A DNA stretch of 64,000 bases from Mycolicibacillus koreensis (GTDB lineage Bacteria > Actinomycetota > Actinomycetes > Mycobacteriales > Mycobacteriaceae), in contig NZ_NCXO01000001.1 in NCBI RefSeq assembly GCF_002104795.1, forward strand, positions 62,001 through 126,000. The letters are read 5' to 3'. The translations under genes and the position numbers were made by a program. Positions 30,966 through 40,021 of the stretch are shown here, in pieces. Under the pieces are notes generated by a model. That model was not told where the DNA came from and searched no databases. It saw nothing but the letters and a program-made list of their open reading frames with translations. Each line of letters starts with the position of its first letter. The first letter of the stretch is position 1.

Positions 30966-30977
30966 TAGCGTGAGCCG
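30966..30977 (+). promoter_or_regulatory. Leaderless -10 element for the second nitronate monooxygenase gene
   Basis: TAGCGT at 30966-30971 ends six bases before the ATG at 30978. Confidence 0.55.
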
Positions 30978-32105
30978 ATGCACACCAGGGTCGCCGACTT
31001 GCTCGGCGTGGAGTACCCGATCTGCGCCTTCAGCCACTGCCGCGACGTGGTCGCCGCGGTCACCAACGCCGGCGGCTTCGGCGTGCTCGGCGCGGTCGCG
31101 CACAGCCCCGAGCGTCTCGACACCGAGCTGACCTGGATCGAACAGCAGACCGGCGGCAAGCCCTACGGGGTGGATCTGTTGTTGCCGCCGAAGTACGTCG
31201 GCGCCGAGCGCGGTGGACTCGACGCCGACGCGGTGGCAGCGCTGCTGCCGGCCGAGCACCGGGCGTTCGTCGACGAGATCCTGCAGCGCTACCAGATCCC
31301 GCCGGTGCCGGAAAGGACACCGATCGGCGGGCTCAACGTCTCCCCGAAGGGATATGAGCCGCTGCTGGAAGTCGCCTTCTCCCACGACATCCGGCTGATC
31401 GCCAGCGCACTCGGCCCGCCGCCGCCGGATGTGGTGGCCCGTGCCCACGAGCGTGACGTGGCGGTGGCCGCACTCGCCGGCACCGTCGACCATGCCCGCC
31501 GCCACGCGGCCGCCGGGGTGGATCTGATCGTCGCCCAGGGTGGGGAGGCCGGCGGGCACACCGGCGAGGTCGCCACGATGGTGCTGGTGCCCGAGGTCGT
31601 CGACGCCGTCGCCCCGGTGCCGGTGCTCGCCGCCGGCGGCATCGCCGGGGGACGACAGATGGCGGCCGCCCTGGCCCTCGGCGCCGAGGGGATCTGGTGC
31701 GGGTCGGTGTGGCTGACCACCGACGAGGCCGAGACCCCGCCGGCGGTCAAGGAGAAATTCCTCACCGCCGGGTCGACCGACACGGTGCGGTCGCGCTCCC
31801 TGACCGGGAAACCGGCGCGGATGCTACGCACGGCCTGGACCGACGAGTGGGAACGGCCCGATCGCCCCGACCCGTTGGGCATGCCGCTGCAGAACGCCCT
31901 GGTCGCCGAGTCCCAACGGGCGATCACCCGCGCCGCGGGACGCCCCGGAACCCGCGCCGACGAGCTGGCCACCTACTTCGTCGGGCAGGTGGTCGGCGCC
32001 CTCGACCGGGTGCGCCCGGCCCGGTCGGTGGTGCTGGAGATGATCTCGGAGTTCATCGACGCCGTGCAGCGCCTCGACGGGATGCTCGACGACGACGCGC
32101 CCTGA
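30978..32105 (+). CDS. Nitronate monooxygenase-type FMN enzyme (Rv1533-like)
   Basis: A 375-residue FMN TIM-barrel protein, the same length as M. tuberculosis Rv1533, which also precedes the ileS region. The AQGGEAGGHTG motif (about residue 180) and LAAGGIAGGRQ (about 217) form the phosphate-binding site. It is convergent with the dodecin gene, with 14 bases between stops. It is a longer subtype than the family member at 19386-20342. Confidence 0.9.
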   Translation: MHTRVADLLGVEYPICAFSHCRDVVAAVTNAGGFGVLGAVAHSPERLDTELTWIEQQTGGKPYGVDLLLPPKYVGAERGGLDADAVAALLPAEHRAFVDEILQRYQIPPVPERTPIGGLNVSPKGYEPLLEVAFSHDIRLIASALGPPPPDVVARAHERDVAVAALAGTVDHARRHAAAGVDLIVAQGGEAGGHTGEVATMVLVPEVVDAVAPVPVLAAGGIAGGRQMAAALALGAEGIWCGSVWLTTDEAETPPAVKEKFLTAGSTDTVRSRSLTGKPARMLRTAWTDEWERPDRPDPLGMPLQNALVAESQRAITRAAGRPGTRADELATYFVGQVVGALDRVRPARSVVLEMISEFIDAVQRLDGMLDDDAP

Positions 32106-32119
32106 GCGTTTCCCGGCGG

Positions 32120-32338
32120 TCAGCCGGCACTGTCCTCCAGCCGGAATCCGACCTTCATCGTCACCTGGAAGTGCCCGACCTCGCCGTCGCTGAGGTGCCC
32201 GCGGATCGAGGACACCTCGAACCAGTTGAGGCCGCGCATCGTCGCGGCCGCGCGGCCCAGCCCGTTGCGAATCGCCGCGTCCACCCCGTCCGGGGAGCTG
32301 CCCACGATCTCGATGACCCGGTAGGTGTTGTCGTTCAT
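32120..32338 (-). CDS. Dodecin (flavin-binding storage protein)
   Basis: A 72-residue dodecin closely resembling M. tuberculosis Rv1498A. Dodecins form hollow 12-mers that store or buffer flavins (and CoA). The GSSPDGVDAAI motif near the N-terminus and Trp39, which stacks on the flavin, are present. It lies between the nitronate monooxygenase and the ileS leader on the opposite strand. A second dodecin is encoded at 42344-42568. Confidence 0.93.
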   Translation of the reverse strand: MNDNTYRVIEIVGSSPDGVDAAIRNGLGRAAATMRGLNWFEVSSIRGHLSDGEVGHFQVTMKVGFRLEDSAG

Positions 32339-32422
32339 CGTCGTCCCGCTTTCTGTCCGGCCACTTGTCGGGCCCCCGTGCCCGCAGGATAGGGTGCCCG
32401 CGCCGCCGGTGGCGCCGGATCG

Positions 32423-32428
32423 TAGAAT
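32423..32428 (+). promoter_or_regulatory. Candidate -10 element of the ileS T-box transcript
   Basis: TAGAAT fits TANNNT and would start transcription at about 32435, directly at the 5' edge of the T-box stem I. Confidence 0.5.
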
Positions 32429-32434
32429 CGAGGA

Positions 32435-32653
32435 TCAGCGGCGTCGATCCGGCCATCACCGGGGAGCCTTCGGAAGAACAGTCGGGCACCGCCCGGCCAA
32501 GTAGACCCGGACGGGTAGGCCCGTGACAGCCGTGATCAAGCGGTCACACCGGGACGGGTCCCGGTGCGACAAGCGGGGTGGTACCGCGGCGACCACGCAG
32601 GCGTGGCGTCGTCCCCGCGCCGAGTGACGCGAGGCGCAGGAGACGACAAAGCG
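32435..32653 (+). promoter_or_regulatory. T-box riboswitch controlling ileS (isoleucine specifier)
   Basis: An actinobacterial ileS T-box leader. The T-box sequence AAGCGGGGTGGTACCGCGG is at 32571-32589. The stem I loop carries the specifier codon ATC (Ile) at 32455-32457, followed by the typical CCGGGGAGCCTTCGGAAG. Two exclusive pairings can be drawn: an antisequestrator with 32573-32578 (GCGGGG) against 32613-32618 (CCCCGC), and a sequestrator with 32608-32613 (GTCGTC) against 32642-32647 (GACGAC), which buries part of the ribosome-binding site AGGAG (32638-32642). No terminator is seen, so control is translational: uncharged tRNA-Ile binding frees the ribosome site. Confidence 0.9.
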
Positions 32654-35600
32654 GTGCGAACAGACCAGGCCGGCGGCGCCGGCTACCCGAAACTGAGCGG
32701 CGGCAGCCCGGATTTCCCGACGTTGGAGACCGAGGTCCTCGACTACTGGGCCGCCGACGACACCTTCCGCGCCAGCATCGCCCGCCGGGCCGACGCCGAG
32801 GAGTACGTCTTCTACGACGGCCCGCCGTTCGCCAACGGGCTGCCGCACTACGGGCATCTGCTCACCGGCTACGTCAAGGACATCGTGCCGCGCTACCGGA
32901 CCATGCGCGGCTACAAGGTGGAGCGCCGATTCGGATGGGACACCCACGGGCTGCCCGCCGAACTGGAGGTGGAGCGCCAACTCGGCATCACCGACAAATC
33001 CCAGATCGACACGATGGGCATCGCCGCGTTCAACGCCGCCTGCCGCGAGTCGGTGCTGCGCTACACCGACGAGTGGCGTGCCTACGTGACCCGCCAAGCC
33101 CGCTGGGTGGACTTCGACAACGACTACAAGACGCTGGACCCGACGTTCATGGAGTCGGTGATCTGGGCGTTCAAACAGCTCTACGACAAGGGCCTGGCCT
33201 ACCAGGGCTACCGGGTCCTGCCGTACTGCTGGCGTGACGAGACACCGCTGTCCAACCACGAACTGCGGATGGACGACGACGTCTACCAGAGCCGCCAGGA
33301 CCCCGCGTTGACCGTCGGGTTCCGCCTCGCCGACGATCCCGCCGCCGGCGAGCTGGCCGGCGCCCACCTGCTGGTGTGGACGACCACCCCGTGGACGTTG
33401 CCGTCCAACCAGGCGGTGGCGGTCGGCCCCCAGATCGACTACGTGCAGGTCGCGGTCGGCGAGCACCGTTACGTGCTGGCCGCCGAACGCCTCGGCGCCT
33501 ACGCGCGCGAACTGGGGGAGGAGCCCGAGGTGCTGGCGCGGCTGCGCGGCGCCGACCTGATCGGGTTGCGCTACCTGCCGCCGTTCCCGTTCTTCGCCGA
33601 TACGCGGCCCTCGTTCACCGTGCTCGGCGCCGACTTCGTCTCCACCGAGGACGGCACCGGGTTGGTGCACCTGGCCCCGGCCTACGGTGAGGACGACAAG
33701 GCCACCACCGACCCGGCCGGGATCACCCCGGTCACCCCGGTCGACGCGCGGGGCCGCTTCGATGACACCGTGCCCGCCTACGCCGGCCAGCACGTGTTCG
33801 ACGCCAACAAGGCGATCATCGCCGACCTGAAGAACGGCACGGGCCCGGCCGCGGAGGGCGGCGCGGTGCTGGTGCGTCACGAAACCTATGAGCACCCCTA
33901 CCCGCACTGCTGGCGATGCCGAAACCCGTTGATCTACAAGGCGGTGTCGTCGTGGTTCATCAAGGTCACCGAATTCAAGGATCGGATGGTGGAGCTCAAC
34001 GAGAGCATCACCTGGCATCCCGACCACGTCAAACACGGCCAGTTCGGCAAATGGCTTGCCGGTGCCCGGGACTGGTCGATCTCGCGGAACCGCTACTGGG
34101 GGACGCCGATCCCGGTGTGGGTCAGCGATGACCCCGCCCACCCGAGGGTTGACGTCTACGGCAGCCTCGATGAACTCGAAGCCGACTTCGGGGTGCGTCC
34201 GGACAACCTGCACCGGCCCTACATCGACGAGTTGACCCGGCCCAACCCCGACGACCCGAGCGGTCGTGCGGTGATGCGGCGCATCCCCGACGTGCTCGAC
34301 GTGTGGTTCGACTCCGGCTCGATGCCGTTCGCGCAGGTGCACTACCCGTTCGAGAACGCCGACTGGTTCGACGGCGGGGGCCCGCGGAGCGCCGAGGCCC
34401 ACTTCCCCGGGGATTTCATCGTCGAATACATCGGCCAGACCCGCGGCTGGTTCTACACCCTGCATGTTCTGGCCACCGCGCTGTTCGACCGTCCGGCATT
34501 CAAAACCTGTGTCGCCCACGGCATCGTTCTCGGATCCGACGGGCAGAAGATGAGTAAGTCGTTGCGTAACTACCCGGATGTCTCCGAGGTGTTCGACCGC
34601 GACGGCTCCGACGCCATGCGATGGTTTTTGATGTCCTCGCCGATCCTGCGCGGCGGCAACCTGGTCGTCACCGAGGCGGGCATCCGCGAGGGGGTGCGCC
34701 AGGTGATGCTGCCGCTGGCCAACGCCTACAGTTTCCTGGCGCTGTATGCGCCCCGGCCGGGTCGCTGGCGCACCGACTCGACCCACGTGCTCGACCGCTA
34801 CATCCTGGCGAAGCTGGCCGCGCTGCGCGACGAGCTCACCGCACGACTCGATGAGTGCGACATCTCCGGGGCGTGTGAGCGGCTGCGCAACTTCACCGAC
34901 GCGTTGACCAACTGGTATGTGCGCCGGTCGCGTTCGCGGTTCTGGACCGAGGACGCCGACGCCATCGACACGCTGCACACCGTGCTGGAGGTCACCGCAC
35001 GTCTGGCCGCACCGCTGCTTCCACTGACCACCGAGGTGATCTGGCGGGGCCTGACCGGACAGCGGTCGGTGCACCTGACCGACTGGCCGTCGGCCCTGCC
35101 GGGTGACCTGGCGCTGGTGGCCGCGATGGACCAGGTGCGTGACGTCTGCTCGACCGCGTCGTCGCTGCGCAAGGCCAAGAAGCTGCGGGTGCGTCTGCCG
35201 CTACCCAAACTGACTGTGGCGGTAGATGATCCATCCAGCCTGGAACCGTTCGTGGGCCTGATCGCCGACGAGCTCAACATCAAGACCGTGGAGCTCACCG
35301 ATGACATCGCCGGCTACGGCCGTTTCGAGCTCACCGTCAACGCCCGCGTCGCCGGACCCAGGCTGGGCCGCGACGTGCAGGCCGCGATCAAGGCCGTCAA
35401 GGCCGGTGAGGCCGTCCTCGCCGACGACGGCACGCTGCACGCCGGGCCGGCCGTGCTGCAGCCCGGCGAGTTCGAGACCCGGCTGGTCGCCGCCGACCCG
35501 GAATTCACCGCCGCGCTGCCCGCGGGCACCGGATTGGTGGTGCTCGACGCCACCGTCACCCCGGAGTTGGAGGCCGAGGGGTGGGCCAAGGACCGGATCC

Positions 35601-35815
35601 GCGAGTTGCAGGATCTGCGCAAATCCACCGGCCTGGAGGTCTCCGACCGGATCACGGTGGTGATGGCGGTGCCGCAGGCGCGCGCGCAGACCGCGGCCAC
35701 CCACCGTGACCTGATCGCCGGGGAGATCCTGGCCACCGAGTTCACCTTCGCCGATCCGGGTCCCGATGCCGTCGAGATCGGCGACGGCGTGCGGGTGGCG
35801 ATCCGCCGGGCGTGA
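32654..35815 (+). CDS. ileS: Isoleucine-tRNA ligase
   Basis: Charges tRNA-Ile. The 1053-residue class I synthetase has the HIGH-type signature PHYGH at residues 64-68 and KMSKS at 632-636, with the CP1 editing domain between and a C-terminal tRNA-binding domain. The GTG at 32654 is chosen because it follows the T-box-controlled AGGAG and gives the family length (M. tuberculosis about 1041); the longer open frame from 32564 runs through the riboswitch and is rejected. It is the eukaryote-like IleRS2 form by overall length and resemblance. Confidence 0.97.
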   Translation: MRTDQAGGAGYPKLSGGSPDFPTLETEVLDYWAADDTFRASIARRADAEEYVFYDGPPFANGLPHYGHLLTGYVKDIVPRYRTMRGYKVERRFGWDTHGLPAELEVERQLGITDKSQIDTMGIAAFNAACRESVLRYTDEWRAYVTRQARWVDFDNDYKTLDPTFMESVIWAFKQLYDKGLAYQGYRVLPYCWRDETPLSNHELRMDDDVYQSRQDPALTVGFRLADDPAAGELAGAHLLVWTTTPWTLPSNQAVAVGPQIDYVQVAVGEHRYVLAAERLGAYARELGEEPEVLARLRGADLIGLRYLPPFPFFADTRPSFTVLGADFVSTEDGTGLVHLAPAYGEDDKATTDPAGITPVTPVDARGRFDDTVPAYAGQHVFDANKAIIADLKNGTGPAAEGGAVLVRHETYEHPYPHCWRCRNPLIYKAVSSWFIKVTEFKDRMVELNESITWHPDHVKHGQFGKWLAGARDWSISRNRYWGTPIPVWVSDDPAHPRVDVYGSLDELEADFGVRPDNLHRPYIDELTRPNPDDPSGRAVMRRIPDVLDVWFDSGSMPFAQVHYPFENADWFDGGGPRSAEAHFPGDFIVEYIGQTRGWFYTLHVLATALFDRPAFKTCVAHGIVLGSDGQKMSKSLRNYPDVSEVFDRDGSDAMRWFLMSSPILRGGNLVVTEAGIREGVRQVMLPLANAYSFLALYAPRPGRWRTDSTHVLDRYILAKLAALRDELTARLDECDISGACERLRNFTDALTNWYVRRSRSRFWTEDADAIDTLHTVLEVTARLAAPLLPLTTEVIWRGLTGQRSVHLTDWPSALPGDLALVAAMDQVRDVCSTASSLRKAKKLRVRLPLPKLTVAVDDPSSLEPFVGLIADELNIKTVELTDDIAGYGRFELTVNARVAGPRLGRDVQAAIKAVKAGEAVLADDGTLHAGPAVLQPGEFETRLVAADPEFTAALPAGTGLVVLDATVTPELEAEGWAKDRIRELQDLRKSTGLEVSDRITVVMAVPQARAQTAATHRDLIAGEILATEFTFADPGPDAVEIGDGVRVAIRRA

Positions 35816-35836
35816 CCGCCTTGGCCGTGACCGCCT

Positions 35837-35849
35837 TAGCATGGCTGGT
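35837..35849 (+). promoter_or_regulatory. Leaderless -10 element for dinX
   Basis: TAGCAT at 35837-35842 ends seven bases before GTG 35850. This spacing decides the dinX start, because the alternative ATG at 35841 lies inside the -10 element. Confidence 0.6.
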
Positions 35850-37202
35850 GTGGCCGCCCGCTGGGTTCTGCATCTGGACATGGACGCGTTTTTCGCCTCC
35901 GTGGAGCAGCTGACCCGCCCCACTCTGCGGGGCCGGCCGGTGCTGGTCGGTGGCCTCGGCGGACGCGGCGTGGTGGCCGGCGCCAGTTACGAGGCACGGG
36001 TGTTCGGGGCCCGTTCGGCCATGCCGATGCACCAGGCCCGCCGGCTGGTCGGGGCGGCCGCGGTGGTGCTGCCCCCGCGCGGCACGGTGTACCGCATCGC
36101 CAGTCGCCGTGTCTTCGACACCGTGCGCCAACTCATCCCGGTCGTCGAGCAGCTCTCCTTCGACGAGGGGTTCGGCGAACCCGCTGAACTGATCGGTGCC
36201 GATGTCGCCGCGGTCCGACGCTTCGGCGCCGACCTGCGCGCGCGGGTGCGCGCCGACACCGGCCTGATCGCCTCGGTGGGGGCGGGGTCGGGAAAACAGG
36301 TCGCCAAGATCGCCTCCGATCTGGCCAAACCCGACGGGCTGACGGTGGTGGACCCGACCGAGGAACTGGCACTGTTGCATTCGCTGCCGGTTCGCCGGCT
36401 GTGGGGTATCGGGCCGGTGGCCGAGGAGAAACTGCATCGTCTCGGTGTGGACACCATCGGCGCACTGGCGGCGCTGACCGACGCCGAAGTCGCCGACATC
36501 CTCGGTGCCACGACCGGTCCGGCGCTGCACCGGCTGGCGTGCGGCATCGACGAGCGGCCGGTGGCCGAACGGGCCGAGGCCAAACAGATCAGCGCCGAAT
36601 CCACCTTCGCCGCCGACCTGACCACCCTCAGCGCACTGCACGAGGTGATCGGCCCGATCGCCGAACACGCCCACCGCCGGCTGTGCCGGGACGGCCGCGG
36701 TGCGCGCACGGTGACGGTGAAGCTGCGCAAGGCCGACATGGACATCCTGACCCGCTCGGCGACGCTGCCGTACGCCACCACCGAGGTGGCCACCCTGATC
36801 GGTGCGGCCCGTCGGCTGCTGCTCGACCCGCAGCAGATCGGCCCGATCCGGCTTCTCGGGGTGGGCTTCTCCGGACTGAGCGAGGTGCGTCAGGAGTCAC
36901 TGTTCCCGGGGCTGGAACTAGGGGAGATCCCGCACACGCAGGCGGCGCCGGTCGTCGCGGCCGCTGCGGCGGCCCCGCCCGAGACCGACGCCCGGTGGCG
37001 CATCGGCGATGACGTGACGCACCCGCAGTTCGGGCACGGCTGGGTGCAGGGTGCCGGGCACGGGCGGGTGACGGTGCGCTTCGAGACCCGGGCTTCGGGG
37101 CCGGGACCGGCGCGCACCCTGGCCGTCGACGACCCCGACCTGGTCCCCGCCGACCCGGTGGCCAGCCTGGACTGGCCCGCGCAGTACCTCACCGAGGCGT
37201 GA
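35850..37202 (+). CDS. dinX: DNA polymerase IV (Y family)
   Basis: A 450-residue translesion polymerase matching M. tuberculosis DinX (DinB1). The start GTG at 35850 is inferred from the -10 spacing and from the homologue, which also begins only a few residues before [12 protein letters not shown]. The metal-binding acidic residues lie in LDMDAF and SFDEGF. The C-terminal region carries the sliding-clamp motif QESLF. It follows ileS by 34 bases but has its own promoter. In the SOS-independent mycobacterial pattern, dinX is not an obvious LexA target; no SOS box is seen. Confidence 0.93.
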   Translation: MAARWVLHLDMDAFFASVEQLTRPTLRGRPVLVGGLGGRGVVAGASYEARVFGARSAMPMHQARRLVGAAAVVLPPRGTVYRIASRRVFDTVRQLIPVVEQLSFDEGFGEPAELIGADVAAVRRFGADLRARVRADTGLIASVGAGSGKQVAKIASDLAKPDGLTVVDPTEELALLHSLPVRRLWGIGPVAEEKLHRLGVDTIGALAALTDAEVADILGATTGPALHRLACGIDERPVAERAEAKQISAESTFAADLTTLSALHEVIGPIAEHAHRRLCRDGRGARTVTVKLRKADMDILTRSATLPYATTEVATLIGAARRLLLDPQQIGPIRLLGVGFSGLSEVRQESLFPGLELGEIPHTQAAPVVAAAAAAPPETDARWRIGDDVTHPQFGHGWVQGAGHGRVTVRFETRASGPGPARTLAVDDPDLVPADPVASLDWPAQYLTEA

Positions 37203-37246
37203 ATGCCGCGCCGAAATTGCGTGTCGGGCACCCCCTCCGGCGGTGT

Positions 37247-37259
37247 TAGCGTCAGATCC
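37247..37259 (+). promoter_or_regulatory. Leaderless -10 element for the DUF732 gene
   Basis: TAGCGT at 37247-37252 ends seven bases before the ATG at 37260. Confidence 0.5.
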
Positions 37260-37556
37260 ATGGTCAAAAAGATGGTGCGGATCGGTGTCGTGGCAATCGC
37301 GGCCGGGGCCGTGGCGGTGTCGGCCGCCGGTGTCTCCGGGGCCTGGCCGACCACCGTCACCCCGGAGATGCAGCGGTACATCGACAACGCCCGCGGCGCC
37401 GGCGCCACCGGTGACGACGACGCGCTGCTGACCCAGGGCTACCTGGCCTGCCATGTGCTCTACACCGGCCAGGGGGTGGCGGCTGCGGAGGCGGCCACCA
37501 GCGCGGCGGTGGTCGGCGCGGCGCGCGGCACGCTGTGCACCCAGGCCCCGGGCTGA
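37260..37556 (+). CDS. Secreted DUF732-family protein
   Basis: A 98-residue exported protein. A basic start and hydrophobic core with a likely cleavage after about residue 28 (SGAWP) form the signal peptide. The mature part has two cysteines (Cys64 and Cys93), probably disulfide-linked, and a pattern typical of the small mycobacterial DUF732 proteins. The function of the family is unknown. The in-frame ATG at 37203 is less likely because the signal peptide and -10 spacing favour 37260. Confidence 0.85.
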   Translation: MVKKMVRIGVVAIAAGAVAVSAAGVSGAWPTTVTPEMQRYIDNARGAGATGDDDALLTQGYLACHVLYTGQGVAAAEAATSAAVVGAARGTLCTQAPG

Positions 37557-37612
37557 GCGATTCCCTGCGGTCACGCAGCGTCGGGATTAGCGACCGATCC
37601 ATCCCAACGATT

Positions 37613-37804
37613 TCACTTGCGGCCCACTATCTGTTGCGGTACAAGATATTCCAGGAAAATTCTGCCCCGCCGTAGCTCATCGATTCCCGGCAGTTCCCAA
37701 TCACTGTCGATGAATATGCGACGGGCTCCCCTTGGCGTACACACCCACCAGGCGAGGCAACGTTGTCCGTTCGCTAGTTCAACCTTCGCGCTTTTCGCAC
37801 ACGA
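37613..37804 (-). other. Open frame overlapping the HNH stop, start codon lacking
   Basis: A 63-codon open frame on the minus strand in a different frame from the HNH gene, running past its stop to a TGA at 37613. The translation looks protein-like (segments such as RCLAWWV and RIFIDSDWELPGIDEL), but there is no ATG and the only GTG would leave about 37 residues. It could be a decayed gene, a frameshifted extension of the HNH protein, or chance. The rest of 37557-37773 shows nothing else I can support. Confidence 0.25.
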
Positions 37805-38322
37805 TCAACGAACTGTCGTCCGTCGTCCGTCAGCCCCCACCGAGCGGGGCCGTAATGACTCTCGGGAGTAATAGCCTCCGGTGACGGCGGCTCGCCTGGT
37901 CCGACGTAAATAGCATTCTTTGCGGGGCCAAGGTAGGCGAGCATTCCGTCGGAGATCAGATAGTCCAGCAACAGAGCCTGGCTCGTGTCCAAGACAACTT
38001 CTGTCTGATCTGGGTGGTTCACAAAGCGATCGATGACTCTTCGTTCGAGGTCGCCGTATCTGCTTGCGAGGATGCTCAGGTTCGCCTTGTAGGCGAGCAC
38101 TGACTGCCTGTCGATCTCGCCCCCAGTGATTCGTGAGTGACAGATGGCGCACACGAGGATCAGGTTCTCGAAGGAGTGCTCCCGAATCTTGGCCCAATCC
38201 TCTATGTGGTGAATCTGCAATCCCGAGGTAGCACGGCATGTCGGGATTGCGCATCGATGCCCAGCCTCAACGCGCACTGCTCGATCGATGGCCCGAGGAA
38301 TGGCCGGCCGCGCAGCATTCAT
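37774..38322 (-). CDS. HNH endonuclease-signature protein
   Basis: A 182-residue protein with a zinc-supported HNH motif: CAIPTC (Cys24, Cys29), HHIEDW (His38-His39), Asn53 in FENLILVC, and CAICH (Cys58, Cys61, His62). The C-terminal half (about 85-182) looks like a winged-helix region. Base and codon use differ from the neighbours: the gene and its flanks are clearly lower in GC, with many codons ending in A or T. It sits between dinX/DUF732 and ansA, which are close neighbours in M. tuberculosis, so it is probably acquired DNA. Whether it is an active nuclease, a defence protein or a mobile-element leftover cannot be told. Confidence 0.8.
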   Translation of the reverse strand: MNAARPAIPRAIDRAVRVEAGHRCAIPTCRATSGLQIHHIEDWAKIREHSFENLILVCAICHSRITGGEIDRQSVLAYKANLSILASRYGDLERRVIDRFVNHPDQTEVVLDTSQALLLDYLISDGMLAYLGPAKNAIYVGPGEPPSPEAITPESHYGPARWGLTDDGRQFVDRVRKARRLN

Positions 38323-38410
38323 CGTTAGATCCTCGTTCCCGGCACCTAGACGTTGTGGTAAACCCGGATCACGCCCTGCTCGCTTCCAGGCGTTGTCCTA
38401 GCAAATCGCC

Positions 38411-38450
38411 TCATCCTGCTAGATAAAATCGCATTCATCCTGCTAGATAA
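38411..38450. repeat. Two direct 16-bp repeats upstream of the HNH gene
   Basis: TCATCCTGCTAGATAA occurs at 38411-38426 and again at 38435-38450, with a 24-base period; the following bases (AAATCGC against AATGGGT) agree only at first. On the minus strand the copies read TTATCTAGCAGGATGA and lie about 90-130 bases upstream of the HNH start, a position suited to repressor binding. Alternatively they mark an insertion boundary, since they end 17 bases from the ansA stop. Confidence 0.7.
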
Positions 38451-38467
38451 TGGGTCCGCCCGATTGT

Positions 38468-39400
38468 CTACCCCCACCGCCCGATCGCCTCGGCCACCGG
38501 CGTGCCGGCGGCCAGCGCCGCCATCACCAGCACCCGGGCCTGCGACGGGCGCAGTCGGGGCACCAGCACCGCCCCCGCGTCCAACAAGGCGTGCCCCGGT
38601 GCGTAGCGGGGCTCCACCCCGCCGTGGGGCACCCGGGTGGACACCGCCACCGCCACCCCGGCCGCACAGTGCCGCGCGACCGCCTCGATGACCGGCGGCC
38701 CGGCGTTGCCGGTTCCCAACGCCTCCAACACCAGCCCGCGCGCCCCGGCGGCCACCCCGGCGTCCAGCGCCGTGCCGTCCGCGCCGGGGTACAGCGCGAC
38801 GATGTCGACCCGCGGCGGGTCCACCGCCCCGCGCAGCTGCGGACGGGTCTTGGCCGCGGTGAACTCGACCGCGCCGTCGCGCACCGCGCCGATCACCGGA
38901 CCGGCGAACCCGACCAGCTCGGTGGTGGTGGTCTTCACCACCCCCAGCGGGGCCAGCACCAGACCGGCGAAACACACCAGCACCCCGCGCCCGGCGGCCT
39001 CGGGGCTGGCGGCCACCGCCAGGGCGTCGCGCAGGTTGCCCGGGCCGTCGGCATCGGGGGCGGCGCCGCTGCGCTGCGCGCCGGTCACCACCACCGGGGC
39101 CGCACCGGTGTAGGTCAGCTCCAGCCACAGCGCGGTCTCCTCCAGGCTGTCGGTGCCGTGGGTGACCACCACCCCGCCGGTCTCGGCCGCGACGCTCACC
39201 GCCGTGCCGATCCGCCGCCAGTCGGCCGGGGACATCGCGGCGCTGTCGCGGGCCATCAGATCGGTGACCACCACGTCGAGCCCCGGGGGGGCCACCCCCG
39301 CCACCAGATCCGCACCCGACCGGGTCGGGCGCAGCACCCCGTGCCCGTCGTCGCTGGTGGCGATCGTTCCTCCGGTGGTGATGACGGTGACGGTGGCCAT
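38468..39400 (-). CDS. ansA: L-asparaginase
   Basis: Hydrolyses asparagine to aspartate and ammonia. The 310-residue protein starts [14 protein letters not shown] with the first catalytic threonine at Thr12, and carries the second motif [10 protein letters not shown] (about residue 80) and the Lys of VVKTTTTE region. The ATG at 39400 is preferred to the much longer open frame upstream because the family starts right at the TGGTIA strand. No signal peptide, so cytoplasmic. It is divergent from lspA. Confidence 0.93.
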   Translation of the reverse strand: MATVTVITTGGTIATSDDGHGVLRPTRSGADLVAGVAPPGLDVVVTDLMARDSAAMSPADWRRIGTAVSVAAETGGVVVTHGTDSLEETALWLELTYTGAAPVVVTGAQRSGAAPDADGPGNLRDALAVAASPEAAGRGVLVCFAGLVLAPLGVVKTTTTELVGFAGPVIGAVRDGAVEFTAAKTRPQLRGAVDPPRVDIVALYPGADGTALDAGVAAGARGLVLEALGTGNAGPPVIEAVARHCAAGVAVAVSTRVPHGGVEPRYAPGHALLDAGAVLVPRLRPSQARVLVMAALAAGTPVAEAIGRWG

Positions 39401-39445
39401 GGCCCGATCATCCACCACGGCGCCCGAGCGGATTGACCTTAGGGG

Positions 39446-40021
39446 ATGATGGGGGACGTGGCGGATGAACACACAGACTCCCTCGAGCCGACGGCGGCGC
39501 CGCCCGACGAGCCCGCCAAGCCGCCGCGACGGCTGAAACTGCTGCTCTCGGTGGCCGCGGTGGTGCTGCTCATCGACGTCGTCACCAAGGTGCTGGCGGT
39601 GCGGCTGCTCACCCCGGGCCAGCCGGTGCCGATCATCGGGGACACCGTCACCTGGACGTTGGTGCGCAACTCCGGGGCGGCGTTCTCGATGGCGACCGGC
39701 TACACCTGGCTGCTGACCCTGATCGCGACCGGAGTGGTGGTCGGCATCATCTGGATGGGCCGGCGGCTGGTGTCGCCGTGGTGGGCGATCGGGCTGGGCA
39801 TGATCCTCGGCGGCGCGATGGGCAACCTGGTCGACCGGTTCTTCCGGGCGCCGGGACCGCTGCAGGGCCACGTGGTGGACTTCCTGTCGGTCGGCTGGTG
39901 GCCGGTGTTCAACGTCGCCGACCCCGCCGTGGTCGGCGGCGCGATCCTGCTCGTCGCGCTCTCCCTGTTCGGCTTCGACTTCGACACCGTCGGGCGGCAG
40001 AAGGCCGACACACCCCGATGA
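39446..40021 (+). CDS. lspA: Lipoprotein signal peptidase
   Basis: The 191-residue inner-membrane aspartyl protease that removes signal peptides from prolipoproteins after lipidation. It has four membrane helices and the catalytic Asp130 (GNLVDRF) and Asp159 (FNVADPAV). The N-terminus is uncertain: ATG 39446, ATG 39449 and GTG 39458 are all in frame, and the N-terminal 30 residues are a non-conserved acidic/Pro tail. The stop overlaps the rluD start (ATGA). The lipoprotein LprI encoded nearby would be one of its substrates. Confidence 0.95.
   Translation: MMGDVADEHTDSLEPTAAPPDEPAKPPRRLKLLLSVAAVVLLIDVVTKVLAVRLLTPGQPVPIIGDTVTWTLVRNSGAAFSMATGYTWLLTLIATGVVVGIIWMGRRLVSPWWAIGLGMILGGAMGNLVDRFFRAPGPLQGHVVDFLSVGWWPVFNVADPAVVGGAILLVALSLFGFDFDTVGRQKADTPR

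Noticed and set aside
32564..32653. N-terminal extension of ileS from 32564
   Set aside because: The extra 30 codons coincide with the T-box antisequestrator and the ribosome-binding site.
35841..35849. dinX start at ATG 35841
   Set aside because: The ATG lies inside the TAGCAT -10 element; GTG 35850 has the leaderless spacing and fits the homologous N-terminus.
37617..37871. 84-codon plus-strand frame opposite the end of the HNH gene
   Set aside because: Composition is Ser/Arg-rich and unstructured, no ribosome site is present, and the opposite strand has the recognisable HNH gene.
38411..38450. CRISPR array
   Set aside because: Only two copies with an 8-base gap; no array, leader or cas gene.
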